64,000 nt of DNA from Sphingobacterium spiritivorum ATCC 33861 (GCF_000143765.1 NZ_GL379777.1:8709-72708); one strand, 5' to 3'; shown: positions 50,503 through 60,425, counted from the stretch's first letter. The notes: generated from the letters alone by a model not told the origin. Program-made: numbers and translations.

Positions 50503-51081
50503 ATGAAACTGCCAATCGTTGCGTACGGAGATCCGGTCTTGAGAAAAAAGACAATAGAGATAGATGAAGATTACCCGGAGATCAAAGAGCTGATCGCCAA
50601 TATGTATGATACCATGTATGCGGCACATGGAGTCGGTCTGGCAGCGCCTCAGATCGGTCTGCCGATCAGGGTATTTGTGATAGATGCATCTCCATTTGCA
50701 GAGGATGATGATGAAGATAAGTCACTGAAAGATTTCAAAAAGGTATTTATTAACCCGATCATCGTAGAAGAAACAGGAGAGAAATGGGGATTTAATGAAG
50801 GTTGTCTGAGTATTCCGGATATCAATGAAGAGGTGTTCCGCCCTGCTAATGTTGTCATTAATTATCTGGATGAGAATTTTGAAGAGCATGAAATCGAACT
50901 TTCTGGTCTGGCTGCGCGTATTGTTCAGCACGAATACGACCATTTGGAAGGAAAACTTTTTACGGATAAACTGGGTCCTTTGAAAAAGGCGATGCTTAAA
51001 GGAAAACTGGATGCAATATCTAAAGGACTGATCAGAGTCGGATATAAAATGAAATTTCCGTTTGAAAAGAAAAAACGTTAA
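50503..51081 (+). CDS. def: Peptide deformylase
   Basis: A 192-residue metalloenzyme removing the formyl group from nascent N-terminal methionine. All three motifs are intact: 'GVGLAAPQIG' (43-52), 'EGCLSIP' with metal ligand Cys101, and 'QHEYDHLEG' with His143, Glu144 and His147. An acidic insertion ('EDDDEDKSLKD', about 67-77) is typical of Bacteroidota forms. It is monocistronic with its own promoter and a terminator overlapping the stop codon. Confidence 0.97.
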   Translation: MKLPIVAYGDPVLRKKTIEIDEDYPEIKELIANMYDTMYAAHGVGLAAPQIGLPIRVFVIDASPFAEDDDEDKSLKDFKKVFINPIIVEETGEKWGFNEGCLSIPDINEEVFRPANVVINYLDENFEEHEIELSGLAARIVQHEYDHLEGKLFTDKLGPLKKAMLKGKLDAISKGLIRVGYKMKFPFEKKKR

Positions 51082-51102
51082 GGAGCAGATCCTTAACGTT
51101 TT
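51072..51102. terminator. Bidirectional terminator after def
   Basis: A 12-bp stem, AAAACGTTAAGG with CCTTAACGTTTT, and a 7-nt loop. It overlaps the def stop codon and the end of the convergent channel gene. Confidence 0.85.
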
Positions 51103-51716
51103 TTGTATTCGCCTACTGCAGGCAGAAAAAGCCGGTATTTGATAGATACTATACGGACAACAAATACAACTGCTGCGCCAATAAATGCACACCACGAATT
51201 ATTGAGTCCCGTATTGCGCAGCAGGATAAAAGTAATAGCCCCCGCCAGACAGGCTGTAGCATAGATTTCTTTTCGGAATATGAGCGGAGTCTCGTTCATC
51301 AGCGTATCACGTATCACTCCTCCCAGAACGGCAGTAAACATACCAAATACAACTGCTGCTATGGTACTGCTGTCATAGATCAGGGATTTTTGCACACCGA
51401 CAATGGTGAAAAAACCGATACCTATGGCATCAAATAATGAAAGGGTACGTGCATATTTGTCCAGTCGCTCATTTGCAAGGAGAGCGATGCTAACCCCAAT
51501 CAAAATGGCCACAAGGTAGTTTCCGTCATTGACCCATACAGGGCGCAGATTGAGAAAAATATCCCGGAGTGATCCGCCACCTATAGCGGTAACAAACCCC
51601 AGAAAAGTGGCACCAAACATATCGATGTTCTTTCTGTTGGCTGCCATTGCTCCGGATATAGCAAAAAACATCGTTCCGACCAGGTCACTGTAATATATGT
51701 AGTTGGCGTCTGTCAT
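51093..51716 (-). CDS. TRIC-type cation channel family protein (UPF0126/YadS)
   Basis: A 207-residue membrane protein with about seven hydrophobic segments arranged as two repeats. Each repeat has a glycine-rich element: 'FLGFVTAIGGGSLRDIFL' (repeat 1) and 'VFGMFTAVLGGVIRDTLM' (repeat 2). These match the UPF0126 family, now grouped with trimeric intracellular cation channels. The physiological ion is not known. It is convergent with def and 57 bp downstream of the GAF-protein gene. Confidence 0.9.
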   Translation of the reverse strand: MTDANYIYYSDLVGTMFFAISGAMAANRKNIDMFGATFLGFVTAIGGGSLRDIFLNLRPVWVNDGNYLVAILIGVSIALLANERLDKYARTLSLFDAIGIGFFTIVGVQKSLIYDSSTIAAVVFGMFTAVLGGVIRDTLMNETPLIFRKEIYATACLAGAITFILLRNTGLNNSWCAFIGAAVVFVVRIVSIKYRLFLPAVGEYKKR

Positions 51717-51772
51717 CTGAAAAATTTGAATTCAATAATAAACAAATTTGCGTAGCTATGTAAGGAAGAAGT

Positions 51773-54130
51773 TTATTTTTTAACAGCACTATCAAGATTT
51801 ATACCTACTCGCATTGCTCTCAGCCCTTCCACTCCCTGCACTTCCTCCAAATCCAATTCCTCAATACCCGGCAACAGTAGATGGGTCGCCTGCAAAGATT
51901 GTATGCTTTCACGCAATTCTGAGGCCATTTCCTGAGAAAAATATACAATTGCAATTTTATCCGGTTGTGTAAGACGTTCGAGTGTATGCCTGATCCGTAT
52001 TTTGTCTATCCGTTTTTTAATAATCTGGTACCGGATATTGTATGATCCCTCCACATCAAATCTTCGCTCATCACTACGGAAGCTGATGTCAATATTGGTG
52101 GGGTTAACAAAAATAAGCTGTGTCGTCTGCAGCGGTATTTTTAATTGGGGTTGCATATGATGCACTAAAATCCCGACCCTGGCCATAGTGATAAGTTGCT
52201 GAAGACGAAATATCCGGATGATCTGCGGATCAAAAGGTTGTAACGGGGTAATGGATTCGCCGACAAAGATATCATACTCGATGCCGTCTGTTCTGAACTT
52301 CTCAAAGTAAGAAGGATAGTTCCCCTGTACAAACGCATTAAGAACATCGAGTTCCTGACTAATAACAGCATTAAGCTGCTGCAAGGAAATCTCAAATTCA
52401 TTCTGAAAGCAATCGTTGTGTATCTCATTGCAACTTATCTGATTTTCGTAAGATGAGATAAGCGCATCTGTTTCGGCATTATGATGCCTGACCTCCTCAA
52501 AAAACTGATTAAGATCTTTTCTGAAAAACTCTACAATCTTAAGGAGTGCCTCATCAAAGGGCATAATGGAAAATAACTTACCGGATTGTCGCATCTTATC
52601 CATAAATGCGCTGACGACAGGCGAATCATCAATATTCTGAATCTTTAGAAGGAGTTCTTCCAGTTGCTGATGCTGCAGATTAAAATCACGCTGTACCGCC
52701 TTGCTTCTCAGAACAGAAGAATCTCTGACATCTATAGCACCGTATAAAGGATACACATCCCTGAAATATATGTCTTGTATTTTTGAATTCGGGACATTTG
52801 CCGCAAGATCTCCAAGATATTTAGCAGCAACCTGATTAAATTTCCACTGTACTGCGGGTTGCAAGGCTGTAAATTGTTCTGTGATCACTTTGTCAAGCCT
52901 GTTCTTGAATTCCAGAGAGAGATCAAAAGACAACTGAGAAAGCAGTGTCGCTATATGACGAAGTCTGGGCAGGATACTTTTATCCAGCATTTTTCCATTG
53001 GTAGAATAGATTTCCAGTACACCAGAGAGCGTATTGTTGTAATATAGTGGCAGACCTAAATACGAATTTATCCCTATCTGTTGAAGTGCATTGGTGAGCA
53101 TAGATTCGGAATCTATCATGCCATCCACCAGATTATATACAATGGAAAAGGGGGAATGCAGATATTCGTAGATAAAATTAGGACTCTCCTCCCTGAAGGT
53201 ATTCTGTAGCTGCCCGAACAATACACTTTTATGCGTGAAGTCAGAATTGACCACAGGCGAACCATTAAGATGGAAAAGAGGGAACAGACTGAATTGTACT
53301 TCAGAAACGCCAAGAAGTATTTTAATAAACTGATCCAGCTTTTGAAAATAATGATTTGTCTCGTAAAGAGACAAGTTGGTCATCATAGACTTGATATGCT
53401 GTGTGACGCGTTCTGCAGTGACATCCTGAAAAGTCAAAAGCGTGAATCCCGAAAACTCAAATTTAGTAATATCAAGCACCTTGCTGAGCTGAGACCAGTC
53501 CGTGTTTGCTGGATTTCGCTGTTCTTTTAACTGTGTGTAGTCTATGGGAGGCAGGTCGCCTTGCACCTGAATATCTACAAAAGTGTAATCTGTAATCAGA
53601 TCATAATAGCTGTTTACCGTTCCGTCCTGATTCTTTAATGTGTACAGGATCTTATCTTTTTCGGTATTCGGGAATCCGTAGAATCGCTGTAAGACCAATG
53701 CATACAGATGGCGGATCTGGGGATCTATCTCGGGGACAATAAAAGCCGTTTCGGATATATCTTCCTCTTTCAGATTTCTGTCCAGAAAGGAATAAAGTGC
53801 ATCCGTACCATAAGTGACCGTTTTGCTGACCGGAAGTCCGATTCCCCAAAGAGTATCCTGATTGTTAGCCATCAGGGATACGGTCAGGTTGTAAATCAGA
53901 TGAAAAACCTCATCATATGCGGTCATATTATCCAGCGCCAGCTTCCCGTGTTTGTGCTCTACTTCTCTGATTCTTTTTAACGCAAATTCAGGAAGAAGGC
54001 GTTTGTGCGGATCAGAAGTCTGGACGATATTATCCAGATAATTGAAAAAAGGTTCGCAGGAGAGTTCTTCTTTAAGAACCGGCCAGTAACCGGCTTCTTC
54101 CCTGTGTATATCTTTTAAATACGATTGCAT
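51773..54130 (-). CDS. Large GAF-domain protein
   Basis: A 785-residue cytoplasmic protein, mostly helical. A GAF-like domain sits near residues 270-410 ('INSYLGLPLYYNNTLSGVLEI'), which in other proteins binds small ligands or cyclic nucleotides. No kinase, cyclase or HD output domain is visible, so signalling would be by protein contact. The gene lies 16 bp after the phosphoesterase-barrel gene, closing a four-gene operon. Confidence 0.75.
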   Translation of the reverse strand: MQSYLKDIHREEAGYWPVLKEELSCEPFFNYLDNIVQTSDPHKRLLPEFALKRIREVEHKHGKLALDNMTAYDEVFHLIYNLTVSLMANNQDTLWGIGLPVSKTVTYGTDALYSFLDRNLKEEDISETAFIVPEIDPQIRHLYALVLQRFYGFPNTEKDKILYTLKNQDGTVNSYYDLITDYTFVDIQVQGDLPPIDYTQLKEQRNPANTDWSQLSKVLDITKFEFSGFTLLTFQDVTAERVTQHIKSMMTNLSLYETNHYFQKLDQFIKILLGVSEVQFSLFPLFHLNGSPVVNSDFTHKSVLFGQLQNTFREESPNFIYEYLHSPFSIVYNLVDGMIDSESMLTNALQQIGINSYLGLPLYYNNTLSGVLEIYSTNGKMLDKSILPRLRHIATLLSQLSFDLSLEFKNRLDKVITEQFTALQPAVQWKFNQVAAKYLGDLAANVPNSKIQDIYFRDVYPLYGAIDVRDSSVLRSKAVQRDFNLQHQQLEELLLKIQNIDDSPVVSAFMDKMRQSGKLFSIMPFDEALLKIVEFFRKDLNQFFEEVRHHNAETDALISSYENQISCNEIHNDCFQNEFEISLQQLNAVISQELDVLNAFVQGNYPSYFEKFRTDGIEYDIFVGESITPLQPFDPQIIRIFRLQQLITMARVGILVHHMQPQLKIPLQTTQLIFVNPTNIDISFRSDERRFDVEGSYNIRYQIIKKRIDKIRIRHTLERLTQPDKIAIVYFSQEMASELRESIQSLQATHLLLPGIEELDLEEVQGVEGLRAMRVGINLDSAVKK

Positions 54131-54146
54131 AATCTTTCCTTAATAT

Positions 54147-57100
54147 TTAGAAACGGAAACCCATTGAAAAATAGGGATACCAGCCTTCTGTGGAGTGGGC
54201 CATGACAAACTGCAAAGCCAGCATCTTAGCCAAAATGTAATAAGCACCACCACCAACGCCCTGATGCATAGAAGAATCTGTGGTATTTTCAGACCAGACC
54301 TTACCAATATCATAAAGACCCAGTACTCCAATTTCACCGGGAGCAATATAACTGTTAATATGATGTACACGAATCCGTGCTTCAAGATTATTATAAAAAT
54401 ACTGGTCTCCGGCAAACCGGTATTGGCGATATCCTCGCAGATTACCCTGCCCTCCAAGGAACAGTGACTGATAAAAGGCCGGTTTTCCAACATTGGAACC
54501 AGCACCTGTTCTGTTGGCAAGTACTATAGCTTTCTGTAAAAAACTTTTGTATACACCCATCTCGGCAGTCAGTTGTGCATAGGATCTGGAATATTTATTC
54601 AGGCCTGTATATCCGGAGAGAGAGGCAGAAAAATATCCTCCTTCTGTAGGGTTTAAATGATTGTTGCGATTGTCCTTCATAAAATGCGCTGCAAGGCCTA
54701 TAAAAGTCTTGTCATTGGAGACCGTAAGGCTGTCATAGGAATGAAGAGCATTGGAAGTAAGAATAAACCGGTCTTTGTTTTCTTCCGGATTCATATGATA
54801 GGCCTGAAAAGAAGGGCCAATGCTGTAGGTTACAGTAGGACTGGGATTCCACAGTAAATGCGAATTTACTTCAAACAGATTAAAACGTGCTCTGTAATAT
54901 CTGCTGCCATAGGTGTCTTCATGAAATTCGGAATTATTACCCATCCCGAAAAAATTCTGGCTGTTGTCCGGAGCTTTGGCATTTGCTTCAACCACCAGGT
55001 CTGCTTTGCCAAATACTTCTTTCCATTGACCACGATATTTGATACGGTAAGCTCCGGTGCGGATCGCTCCTCCTATTCCGAATTCCTGAGTGTTGGCAAA
55101 CGGAGTTTTGCGAAAGCCTCGCTGCTGTGTGTATTTAAATCCTGCTCCCAGAAATATCCCGTCATCAGCATTATATCCTGCAGTCAGTAAAGGAAGCCAG
55201 GTATTATATAAATTTACGGGAACAAAATCCACATTCGCAGAATCTTTAGTGCTTTTTACATGCAGACGGTCAATATTACCGGAGAAATGTGAAGAAGCAC
55301 TGTTATCGTATAGTCTGATCGTTTTGTTGGAATGTTGTATCACGTACGCTTTGGGATCATAGCTGCCTATAATCCGGAGTTTGATGTCCGTATTGGAAGT
55401 ATTGACAAAAACGGAATCCGTACCTTTACCTAAATATACCCGTACTTCTCTGGTCATCTCCGGTGAGAATATTTTGTCCATTAGCAATTTAGTCTCTTCG
55501 CCTTCTTTATTGATTTTGGTTATCTTAATGCTTAATGCATTATCCGGAGCATCTTCAATCCTTACTTTCTCATTTTTATCGCTCAGATGTACATCAACGA
55601 TATTATTTACAAAGCGGTAATATTTATCCATAGCTGCAGGCATAGCATCTCTGCGGGACTTCAGATCATGCAATATCGCTTTCCCTCGGATATCGATAGA
55701 AGACTGGGGCAACCTGCTGACACTCTCCGCTAATACCTCATCTGTAAGTTGTTCAGAAAATTTATGCGCTTCCTTCATCCATTCTTCGTAAGACAGTTGT
55801 GCCTGCGGATGCGCATTGAGAAAACGGGACTTGATCATTGAATATTGAATTCTGGGAATTTTGGGCCCGAATCCTTGCATAGTCGGCATAATAAAAGGCT
55901 GATAGATGTTGGATGTAATAAATCCCTGTGTAACACGCAAGGCCTGATCCCGATCCCGGGGAACGGAAACATAGTCCCTATCTTTATCTTTTTTGCCTTT
56001 GTTTACATCATACCACCTCCATTGATCTTCATGTCTGTCCCAGTCATTAATCAGGACATCCAGCATTCTTGCTCTTAGAAATGTTTTGGCTTTAAATTTA
56101 TTGTCATTGTCATTTTGCAGCTTTTGCATCATCTTAATGCTGTTGTCAGAGTCGCCCAAAGGCTCCCGCTCTTCCAGCAAGGCGACTTCATTTGCAAATA
56201 AAAGGTTATAAGCTCCCAAAGCGGTATCCGGAGCAACTACACCGATAACAGGATTGGCGACAGGGACATCTATTGCTTTTGCCAGAGGAGGTATCATTAA
56301 TGCGGAATAGGGATGCTGTGCACTGTTTGCATCATCCAGAACATTCTGTACAAAAGTGTGATGCAGTTCTTCCGGAATCAAAGATTCTGTGCGTTTATTA
56401 ACCGAACGAAGAGCCCACTCTTTGCCCTGTGCATCTTCCAGACGAAGGGATATAGATTGCATTCCTCCGCCCCTTTTCGTAGGTTTTAATCCACCATGTA
56501 GTTCGGACATGCGTAATACAGGCAGTTTAGTTTCAGCTGCCCATTCTTTTCTGTAATTTTCACCCAAAAAGAAACGCTGCAGGGTATTCGCCTCATCATA
56601 TTTCGGATTGACCCGTACGGTGACGCTATCCCGTCCGGCAGTCATATTGTGTAAAGAGTCTACTATAATATTTATATCCTTGTAAGGCTTAGTATATGTA
56701 TATGCCTCTTTTATTTCATTTTTATCATAGACGTAATACGTCATCTTTATATTTCTGTCTTCAAGCTGGTCCAGAATTACAAAGCCTCCTTTTTCTCCCT
56801 TGTACAAAAGGTGCTTTCCTTTATGAATGTGTGATGCACGTGATCCGGCTCCGCTGACAACCTGTGTAATGTTTTTATCCTGAATGAGTTGAAGCCCGTG
56901 GTCGTGTCCGGAGACATAAATTGTATTTGGAAACCGTTTAAATACAGAAGTCACCTCTGTAATAAGGTCTGTATATTCAGGATGCGGCTTATCCTCCGGG
57001 CTTTGAAATACTGTAGAACGAAGAAGCGGATAGAGTGAGCCGACAACAGGCAGCGGAATGTAGAGATTTTTCCAGCCTTCCGTAAGCGGGAAGAGGTGTT

Positions 57101-57767
57101 GTTTTACCGAAAAGTATCCGCCATGTGGTCCGTAGGTCCGCATGGGGTGATGAGAGGCAACTATGATGGTTTTATAACGGTTTTCATATAACAGTTCGTC
57201 AAGCTGTTGCAGAAAAACAGTTTTGGAATCACACTCACAATCGATGTCTGCAGATGACTTCTTGTGCGGAAATAACCAGTATTCACTGTCATACGCGATA
57301 ATAACCAGATTTTCAGAGACCGGAATCTCTACCGGACCGGGACATCCATTGGCAGGCAGCACCTTTAATAATGAATCTTGCTGATCCGCTATAAAGCTCC
57401 ATTGTGCCCTTATTTTTGCAAGTCCGTCTTTACCCATATTATCCCAATCGTGATTTCCGGGAATAAAATAAACCGGACTTCCCGCCCGCCTTAAGGGAGA
57501 AAATTGGGCGGATAAAATTTCCCGGGTCACCTTTTCTTTTGGATGTCCGGGTAAAGCCATACCGGTAGGATAAATATTATCTCCGAGATAGAGCGTTGTG
57601 GTTTTGCCCGGAATAATGAGCTCCGTCGCTTTAGTAATCAATGTCGTCTGCTGCGGATTGATTTCTCCGGCATCTCCGATCAGAATCAAACGGCTGCGGA
57701 TCTGTGCATCCTGAGCAAAAGCCGGCCCGGCCAACAGAAGGAACAAAAAAAGCGATTGAAATTTCAT
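54147..57767 (-). CDS. Metallophosphoesterase fused to an outer-membrane beta-barrel
   Basis: A 1206-residue exported protein (signal 'MKFQSLFLFLLLAGPAFAQ'). Residues about 25-330 are a calcineurin-like phosphoesterase with metal-site motifs 'LILIGDAGE', 'LYLGDNIYPTG', 'PGNHDWDN', 'VASHHPMRTYG' and 'VSGHDHG'. The middle is poorly defined. The last 350 or so residues form a BamA/surface-antigen-type barrel ('FLGGQGNLRGYRQYRFAGDQY', ending 'YFSMGFRF'), so the enzyme is probably held at the outer membrane. The start overlaps the lipoprotein stop codon by one base. Confidence 0.88.
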   Translation of the reverse strand: MKFQSLFLFLLLAGPAFAQDAQIRSRLILIGDAGEINPQQTTLITKATELIIPGKTTTLYLGDNIYPTGMALPGHPKEKVTREILSAQFSPLRRAGSPVYFIPGNHDWDNMGKDGLAKIRAQWSFIADQQDSLLKVLPANGCPGPVEIPVSENLVIIAYDSEYWLFPHKKSSADIDCECDSKTVFLQQLDELLYENRYKTIIVASHHPMRTYGPHGGYFSVKQHLFPLTEGWKNLYIPLPVVGSLYPLLRSTVFQSPEDKPHPEYTDLITEVTSVFKRFPNTIYVSGHDHGLQLIQDKNITQVVSGAGSRASHIHKGKHLLYKGEKGGFVILDQLEDRNIKMTYYVYDKNEIKEAYTYTKPYKDINIIVDSLHNMTAGRDSVTVRVNPKYDEANTLQRFFLGENYRKEWAAETKLPVLRMSELHGGLKPTKRGGGMQSISLRLEDAQGKEWALRSVNKRTESLIPEELHHTFVQNVLDDANSAQHPYSALMIPPLAKAIDVPVANPVIGVVAPDTALGAYNLLFANEVALLEEREPLGDSDNSIKMMQKLQNDNDNKFKAKTFLRARMLDVLINDWDRHEDQWRWYDVNKGKKDKDRDYVSVPRDRDQALRVTQGFITSNIYQPFIMPTMQGFGPKIPRIQYSMIKSRFLNAHPQAQLSYEEWMKEAHKFSEQLTDEVLAESVSRLPQSSIDIRGKAILHDLKSRRDAMPAAMDKYYRFVNNIVDVHLSDKNEKVRIEDAPDNALSIKITKINKEGEETKLLMDKIFSPEMTREVRVYLGKGTDSVFVNTSNTDIKLRIIGSYDPKAYVIQHSNKTIRLYDNSASSHFSGNIDRLHVKSTKDSANVDFVPVNLYNTWLPLLTAGYNADDGIFLGAGFKYTQQRGFRKTPFANTQEFGIGGAIRTGAYRIKYRGQWKEVFGKADLVVEANAKAPDNSQNFFGMGNNSEFHEDTYGSRYYRARFNLFEVNSHLLWNPSPTVTYSIGPSFQAYHMNPEENKDRFILTSNALHSYDSLTVSNDKTFIGLAAHFMKDNRNNHLNPTEGGYFSASLSGYTGLNKYSRSYAQLTAEMGVYKSFLQKAIVLANRTGAGSNVGKPAFYQSLFLGGQGNLRGYRQYRFAGDQYFYNNLEARIRVHHINSYIAPGEIGVLGLYDIGKVWSENTTDSSMHQGVGGGAYYILAKMLALQFVMAHSTEGWYPYFSMGFRF

Positions 57768-58663
57768 TATTTAAACAGTTTAAATTTATATAATATCGCT
57801 TTGTCTTTATTGCCGGCCTCATTGCTGATATACAAGTTATCATCCGTATCAAATGCAATACCTTCCGGCTGTGTATGCTGTTTGCGGCTTAAAAGAAAAA
57901 CAGACTTTATATTCCATTTGTCATCTGTTATGACCAACGCTTTATCAACTGATGAAAGAATATACCATTCATTTGTTGAGACCCGCTTTGTTAAAGCCGA
58001 CGGTTTGAATGTTTTAGAGAAACTGCTGTCAAATTGTTTTAACTGGTTAATATTTAGAGTGAATCCTCCGTTCGCTTCTAAATCTCCGGTCTCATTTATT
58101 TTGAAAATATAGCCGGACGTTTGTGCTTTCTTTTTGTCAGCGGAACAGGATTTACACAACGCAAACACCAGCTGGCGCACAGTGTCAGTGGCAAGGCCTT
58201 CATATTCTCCCTTCGGTAGAATGTCCTTAAAGGTTTTGACCTGCTGAATATTGTTTTTCTCGGATATGGGGAATGTATATAATGTACCGTTACTCTTTAG
58301 AATAATAAAATGACTTTTGCTGACCGCTAAATCTTCATAATCACCATCTTTTTCAAAAGGGACAGAAGAGAGCTGTTTGTTTATAAGGTTATAGGAGTAC
58401 AATAAACCCTTTTCGTCCTGAATGGCATAAATCCACTCCTTATTATCCGGTAAGAAGGTAATTCCGGAAATTTCCTGCAATTCGTCGGGCAATTCCGTTG
58501 GCTGTCCCTTATCCAGTTGATAAGGAATAGTTTTATCAGTTGCAGGTGTCGCAGTTTCTTTTGTTTTGGTAGTATTGGCTTTCTGAGAGCAGGCCTGAAA
58601 AGCATAGGAGCTTAAAGAGAGCGCCAGGGATAATATAAAGACGGGGCGATTCATAGGAGTCAT
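57767..58663 (-). CDS. SdiA-regulated-like beta-propeller lipoprotein
   Basis: A 298-residue lipoprotein: signal with lipobox 'AFQAC', then a propeller-like fold with repeated '-EGLA-' and '-EGIAF-' turns ('LQEISGITFLPDNKEWIYAI', 'TQPEGIAFDTDDNLYISNEAG'), matching the SdiA-regulated domain family. Methionines at 58663 and 58654 are both possible starts. It is coupled to the downstream phosphoesterase gene by a one-base TAATG overlap and may be its surface partner. Confidence 0.8.
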   Translation of the reverse strand: MTPMNRPVFILSLALSLSSYAFQACSQKANTTKTKETATPATDKTIPYQLDKGQPTELPDELQEISGITFLPDNKEWIYAIQDEKGLLYSYNLINKQLSSVPFEKDGDYEDLAVSKSHFIILKSNGTLYTFPISEKNNIQQVKTFKDILPKGEYEGLATDTVRQLVFALCKSCSADKKKAQTSGYIFKINETGDLEANGGFTLNINQLKQFDSSFSKTFKPSALTKRVSTNEWYILSSVDKALVITDDKWNIKSVFLLSRKQHTQPEGIAFDTDDNLYISNEAGNKDKAILYKFKLFK

Positions 58664-58676
58664 TTTAAACGAATGA

Positions 58677-59852
58677 TTATATACTTACGGAAATCAGAAA
58701 AGATATAGAAGAAAGGATCAAACCCAGCATAAATATTGCATATGCAATACGTAGCAGCTTGTATTTTCTTCCCAGAACCACACCTTGTGCATATACATCT
58801 TTTGTCAGCATCCCATATAAGAATTCGCTGTCATCCATCACCCGGTTCATTCCTTCCTTATATTCCTCCAGTTTCATTTTGTAAAAATTGCCGAAAAACA
58901 GCAGGTTCACTGTTTTTTTGTTGATCTCTTCCTGTGTGAATACTCCCGGCGGTACCTTCGGGATAGTAGACAATATTGCGACCACCATTGTGGATACACT
59001 GAAGGACAAAAGCATTATAGTAGGAATAACCAGATGTTCGTTGCTATCAAGCTTTCTTAATAATACTGCTATGACCATAGAAAGAATAATGGAATTAACA
59101 GTCAATAGAATATTCGCTTTATTATCAGCCATATCACTCAAGCGTTGATTATTGGATGATGTAATCCGAAACATGGTTTCTATTCCGCGTTCGGGTTTCT
59201 TTTGCCGTTCCTCATTCTTTTTAGAGAAATTATCTTCGGTAAGCTCCTTTCCTTCTTTCTTCTCTTTATCCAATAATATTTTCAGATTTTTCTCTTTCTC
59301 CTTATTCAGCTTCTCTCTGGCATAATCAGTATGATAGTGATGCTGCTGCATAAGTGCTATTGTTTGCTTTCTCCACTCTTCCTTGCCAATCTTCTTCTCT
59401 CCTACTGTTTCTGCTTCTTTACGCATAAGTTTATTGCGTGTCTCAAAATTCTCACCGCCTAAATGAAACAGATCGGCATCACATAATATCTGCTCTAGTA
59501 GATTAGTTGGCTGCTGCGGCATCCGGGTTGCCATAATACAGCCGACTACCTGGTCCTGAATATGCTTATCGACCCCTTCCTCTTCAAGAAATGTCCGTGC
59601 GAGTTGTGCACCCCTGCCTTCATGTTGCTTTGCTCCGCCATGGAAGTAGCCAAGATCATGGAAATAAGCCGCACATAAGACAATAAACAGATCTTCTTTA
59701 TTCAGCGCATAATGATGTGCGATCTCAGTAGTAGCATTGACTACCTCTGAAGTATGGGAATCATTATGAAAGCATAGCTCGGCAATTTTATGTTGCTTTA
59801 TAAAGTCTGAAACATAGGCTTGCACTTTTTGGAGGATCAGGTCGTATTCCAT
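58677..59852 (-). CDS. HD-domain protein with C-terminal Pycsar-effector TM domain
   Basis: A 391-residue protein. Residues 1-150 are an HD hydrolase-like domain ('FHNDSHTSEVV', 'AAYFHDLGYFHGG', 'LCDADLFHLGG'). A charged coiled coil (about 180-225) leads to the PycTM/DUF5706-like part 'RITSSNNQRLSDMADNKANI' followed by 'LLTVNSIILSMVIAVLL', with two to four membrane segments. PycTM domains act as membrane effectors in Pycsar defence. No nucleotide cyclase is nearby, so this is probably a chromosomal signalling relative. It is the first gene of the four-gene operon ending at 51773. Confidence 0.85.
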   Translation of the reverse strand: MEYDLILQKVQAYVSDFIKQHKIAELCFHNDSHTSEVVNATTEIAHHYALNKEDLFIVLCAAYFHDLGYFHGGAKQHEGRGAQLARTFLEEEGVDKHIQDQVVGCIMATRMPQQPTNLLEQILCDADLFHLGGENFETRNKLMRKEAETVGEKKIGKEEWRKQTIALMQQHHYHTDYAREKLNKEKEKNLKILLDKEKKEGKELTEDNFSKKNEERQKKPERGIETMFRITSSNNQRLSDMADNKANILLTVNSIILSMVIAVLLRKLDSNEHLVIPTIMLLSFSVSTMVVAILSTIPKVPPGVFTQEEINKKTVNLLFFGNFYKMKLEEYKEGMNRVMDDSEFLYGMLTKDVYAQGVVLGRKYKLLRIAYAIFMLGLILSSISFLISVSI

Positions 59853-60049
59853 TTTAATAACCGTTAAGTATTATAAACAAATATATCTACATCTACAGAA
59901 ACTCGTAGCACATCCTGTTTGTTTTTAGTGGAAATATATGTTTTTTGATTCCCTGCTGACTTTTACAGGTGATTTCAGAATGCCTTGTGAAATTATCTTG
60001 TATATTTTCAGGCAGTTATGTTTTGTTTTAGAAATAAGGTTAAAAAAGG
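59853..60049. other. Spacer between the HD-PycTM operon and the rRNA promoters
   Basis: AT-rich non-coding sequence. The promoter of the leftward operon should lie here but was not recognised with confidence. Confidence 0.35.
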
Positions 60050-60082
60050 TTTGGAAGTAATGTGATTAAAGTTCTACCTTTG
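60050..60082 (+). promoter_or_regulatory. rRNA promoter P1
   Basis: TTTG (60050-60053), a 21-nt spacer and TACCTTTG (60075-60082). A short hairpin (CTCC/GGAG) lies just after the start site. Confidence 0.7.
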
Positions 60083-60179
60083 CACCACTCCGCAAGGGAG
60101 GGATAGTTGTTTCGGAAGGGATGACTACTGAAAAAAGGAGGTTTAGAATAACGGGAGGGCATATTTTTTGTAAAAAAGA

Positions 60180-60211
60180 TTTGTGCAATTCAAAAAAGAT
60201 TTCTACCTTTG
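60180..60211 (+). promoter_or_regulatory. rRNA promoter P2
   Basis: TTTG (60180-60183), a 20-nt spacer and TACCTTTG (60204-60211). The preceding A-rich block nearly repeats in P3. Confidence 0.75.
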
Positions 60212-60304
60212 CCATCCCTTACGGGGGTTAAGCCGAGCGGTTTCTCATAGCGATCAGGAGGTGAAAAAAGGAAAGAAAGAACCAGAAAATATTTTCACAA
60301 ATAT

Positions 60305-60335
60305 TTTGGAGTTTTAAAAAAGATTTCTACCTTTG
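60305..60335 (+). promoter_or_regulatory. rRNA promoter P3
   Basis: TTTG (60305-60308), an exact 19-nt spacer and TACCTTTG (60328-60335), 245 bp before the 16S 5' end. Confidence 0.8.
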
Positions 60336-60425
60336 CAGTCCCTTCAGAAACGAAGGAAAAAACAAGATCAAAACAGGCGCAATGCCTTGTTGAAATAGAA
60401 GCGGAAACGAGAGTGGAAGCGCGAA

